Source: Clostridium sp.
Lineage (GTDB): Bacteria; Bacillota_A; Clostridia; Lachnospirales; Lachnospiraceae
Direction: 5' to 3'
DNA length: 24,767 nucleotides
Assembly (NCBI GenBank): GCA_023666975.1
Contig: JAMPAW010000038.1
Coordinates: 1-24,767, forward strand
Under the pieces are notes generated by a model, which was not told where the DNA came from, ran no database searches, and saw nothing but the letters and a program-made list of their open reading frames with translations. The position numbers were made by a program, and so were the translations under genes. Shown piece by piece: positions 23,518 to 24,767 of this stretch. Numbering within the stretch: position 1 is the first letter of the stretch; each line of letters begins with the position of its first letter.

Positions 23518-24767
23518 TTATTTTTCCAAAGAAAAACAATCCTTAATTTTTTCAAGCAAACTTTCTCTTAATTCTCCATAAGTATTAAATCGTAATTGAT
23601 TATACATTGAGAGGTTTGATCCTATTTCATCAGATGGGTTTACGCCATCACGCATTCTATACAACAGCAACACTTTCTTTCCTTTCCCCTGTGCATATCC
23701 TATCTCGTGATGCACATTTCTATTCCCATATGATAAATCTGCAATGAGCAAATCACAATTGTCAATACCTTCAATGATTTTTTTGCCTATATCATCCGAA
23801 TAACCATCCTTATTCTCATCTACTTTATTAACATCAAGCTCTACACTGTATTTTTCTTTTACAATTTTTTCAACATCCTTAACTTCTTTAAATGTATCTT
23901 TTGTCTTTTCGTCAAACCACATTGACATAAAAATTTTCTTAGGTGCATTATTATATATCTTATCATAAATATCAATCACATCCCCCATATGCAGTTCAGG
24001 AATATCCATAAGACTATTGCCTTGCGCCCACTTTAAAAACTTACTTGCCTTAACCTCATCTGCTATTGTATAGTAAGTAAATGCTCCAATAACTGCTAAA
24101 CATTTAGGCATATCCGTTAGCCGAACTTTTTTTAATCCTTGATCAACCTTTAAAATCACATCAAAAATTTCATCAACACTTTCATCTATTTTTTCAATTA
24201 AATTTTTATCTAGCAACAGTTGAAAAAGCTCTACAAAATATGTATACACATTTTCTGTCACAAGCATTTTAATAAAAGGAAACTTATTATCATTAACCGT
24301 TTCTATTATTTTTCTAGTTAAATAATAACTAAAGCCAAATGATTTTTTTAATGTTTCATCATTAAAAGCTTGTTCACTCTCAATAATTACTTTTAGGTTG
24401 TGTTCCATTTTTAAGGGAATCTGTTTTGCATTTATATTATAAAAAAGAGCTCTGCAAAACTTATCTGTTTCAATATCATCTCGAAACAATAACAAACAAT
24501 ACGGTATTCTTTTGTTTGCATAAGAAGACTCTTCTTTAACAGCACTCAACCGATGATTTCCATCAATCCTAATAAATTCTTTGCCAACAATTGATGATTT
24601 GTCAAACTCCATAACAACTGTCTGTGTAACATCATAAGAAAAATCATTGTTCTCTTTTTTTCTTGCATTCTTTTTTATTGTATATTTAATACCGTTTATT
24701 ACAGTTTGCCTTACACCTTTTTCAGCCCGAACTTCTTCATAGAAAAAATTTATTTTATCAATATCAC
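23518..24767 (-). CDS. ParB/DGQHR-like domain fused to a nucleoside 2-deoxyribosyltransferase-like domain (5' end outside window)
   Basis: At least 415 residues are visible; the frame stays open to the right edge, so the start is missing, and the Met at 24612 is internal (TQTVVMEFDKSS). The N-terminal part has FIRIDGNHRLSAVKE, the ParB/Srx-DGQHR type motif also seen in DndB-like and DUF262 proteins, followed by FYNINAKQIPL as in DGQHR proteins. After about 150 helical residues a C-terminal domain of about 140 begins with PKKIFMSMWFDEKTKD and has IDNCDLLIADLSYGNRNVHHEIGYAQGKGKKVLLLYR (cut here only by sense), the signature of nucleoside-deoxyribosyltransferase/TIR-like folds, with Glu in HHEIGYA as likely catalytic. 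I infer a defence-type protein in which a DNA- or nucleotide-sensing half drives a nucleotide- or NAD-cleaving half. Confidence 0.75.
   Translation of the reverse strand, partial: DIDKINFFYEEVRAEKGVRQTVINGIKYTIKKNARKKENNDFSYDVTQTVVMEFDKSSIVGKEFIRIDGNHRLSAVKEESSYANKRIPYCLLLFRDDIETDKFCRALFYNINAKQIPLKMEHNLKVIIESEQAFNDETLKKSFGFSYYLTRKIIETVNDNKFPFIKMLVTENVYTYFVELFQLLLDKNLIEKIDESVDEIFDVILKVDQGLKKVRLTDMPKCLAVIGAFTYYTIADEVKASKFLKWAQGNSLMDIPELHMGDVIDIYDKIYNNAPKKIFMSMWFDEKTKDTFKEVKDVEKIVKEKYSVELDVNKVDENKDGYSDDIGKKIIEGIDNCDLLIADLSYGNRNVHHEIGYAQGKGKKVLLLYRMRDGVNPSDEIGSNLSMYNQLRFNTYGELRESLLEKIKDCFSLEK

Overview
The window looks like a low-GC Firmicutes (Clostridia) chromosome, most likely Lachnospiraceae. 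The grounds are strong GGAGG ribosome sites, the lipoprotein style, FIST-GGDEF and MacB-like cassettes, and many accessory AlbA_2, Fic and DUF4143 genes. This placement is inference from gene content and base use. All but one of the confident genes lie on the minus strand. I see no tRNA, rRNA, CRISPR array or intact insertion sequence.

Layout in window order. (1) 83-4581 is an accessory cassette read right to left: an HNH nuclease, a Fic AMP-transferase, a DUF6429-GNAT fusion and an AlbA_2/ATPase-like/wHTH protein. A tiny second copy of the fic 3' end lies beyond it. (2) 4880-8436 is visibly GC-richer and core-like: rarA and a FIST-GGDEF diguanylate cyclase. A 208-bp MITE-like element sits in the rarA leader. 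(3) 8701-12762 is a four-gene operon: beta-propeller lipoprotein, two FtsX/MacB-type permeases and an ATPase. It is preceded by a 412-bp regulatory-looking gap with a terminator, a palindrome and an array of phased 9-bp repeats. (4) 13175-14917 is a single-chain GmrSD-type (DUF262-DUF1524) restriction enzyme, with a truncated unknown gene and a solo MITE end upstream. (5) 15341-18758 holds a lipoprotein joining a propeller-like region to a solute-binding domain, a doubtful small ORF containing another MITE end, and a secreted SH3-like protein. (6) 18935-19459 is the only plus-strand gene, a zinc-ribbon-like protein. (7) 19561-20986 is an AAA-DUF4143 ATPase behind a promoter flanked by two copies of a TGCC-N6-GGCA palindrome. 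(8) 21158-24767 is AT-rich: two GNAT acetyltransferases, a two-TM membrane protein and, running off the right edge, a ParB/DGQHR-like protein fused to a nucleoside-deoxyribosyltransferase-like (TIR-like) domain.

Together the window alternates short core stretches with defence- or conflict-type accessory genes (HNH, Fic, AlbA_2, GmrSD, DUF4143, DGNHR-NDT). The best candidates for something undescribed are the HNH-Fic-GNAT-AlbA_2 cassette, the edge gene with its membrane neighbour, and the double-operator control of the DUF4143 gene. Several starts were moved inward from the longest reading frame because a good ribosome site lies directly before the inner start codon.
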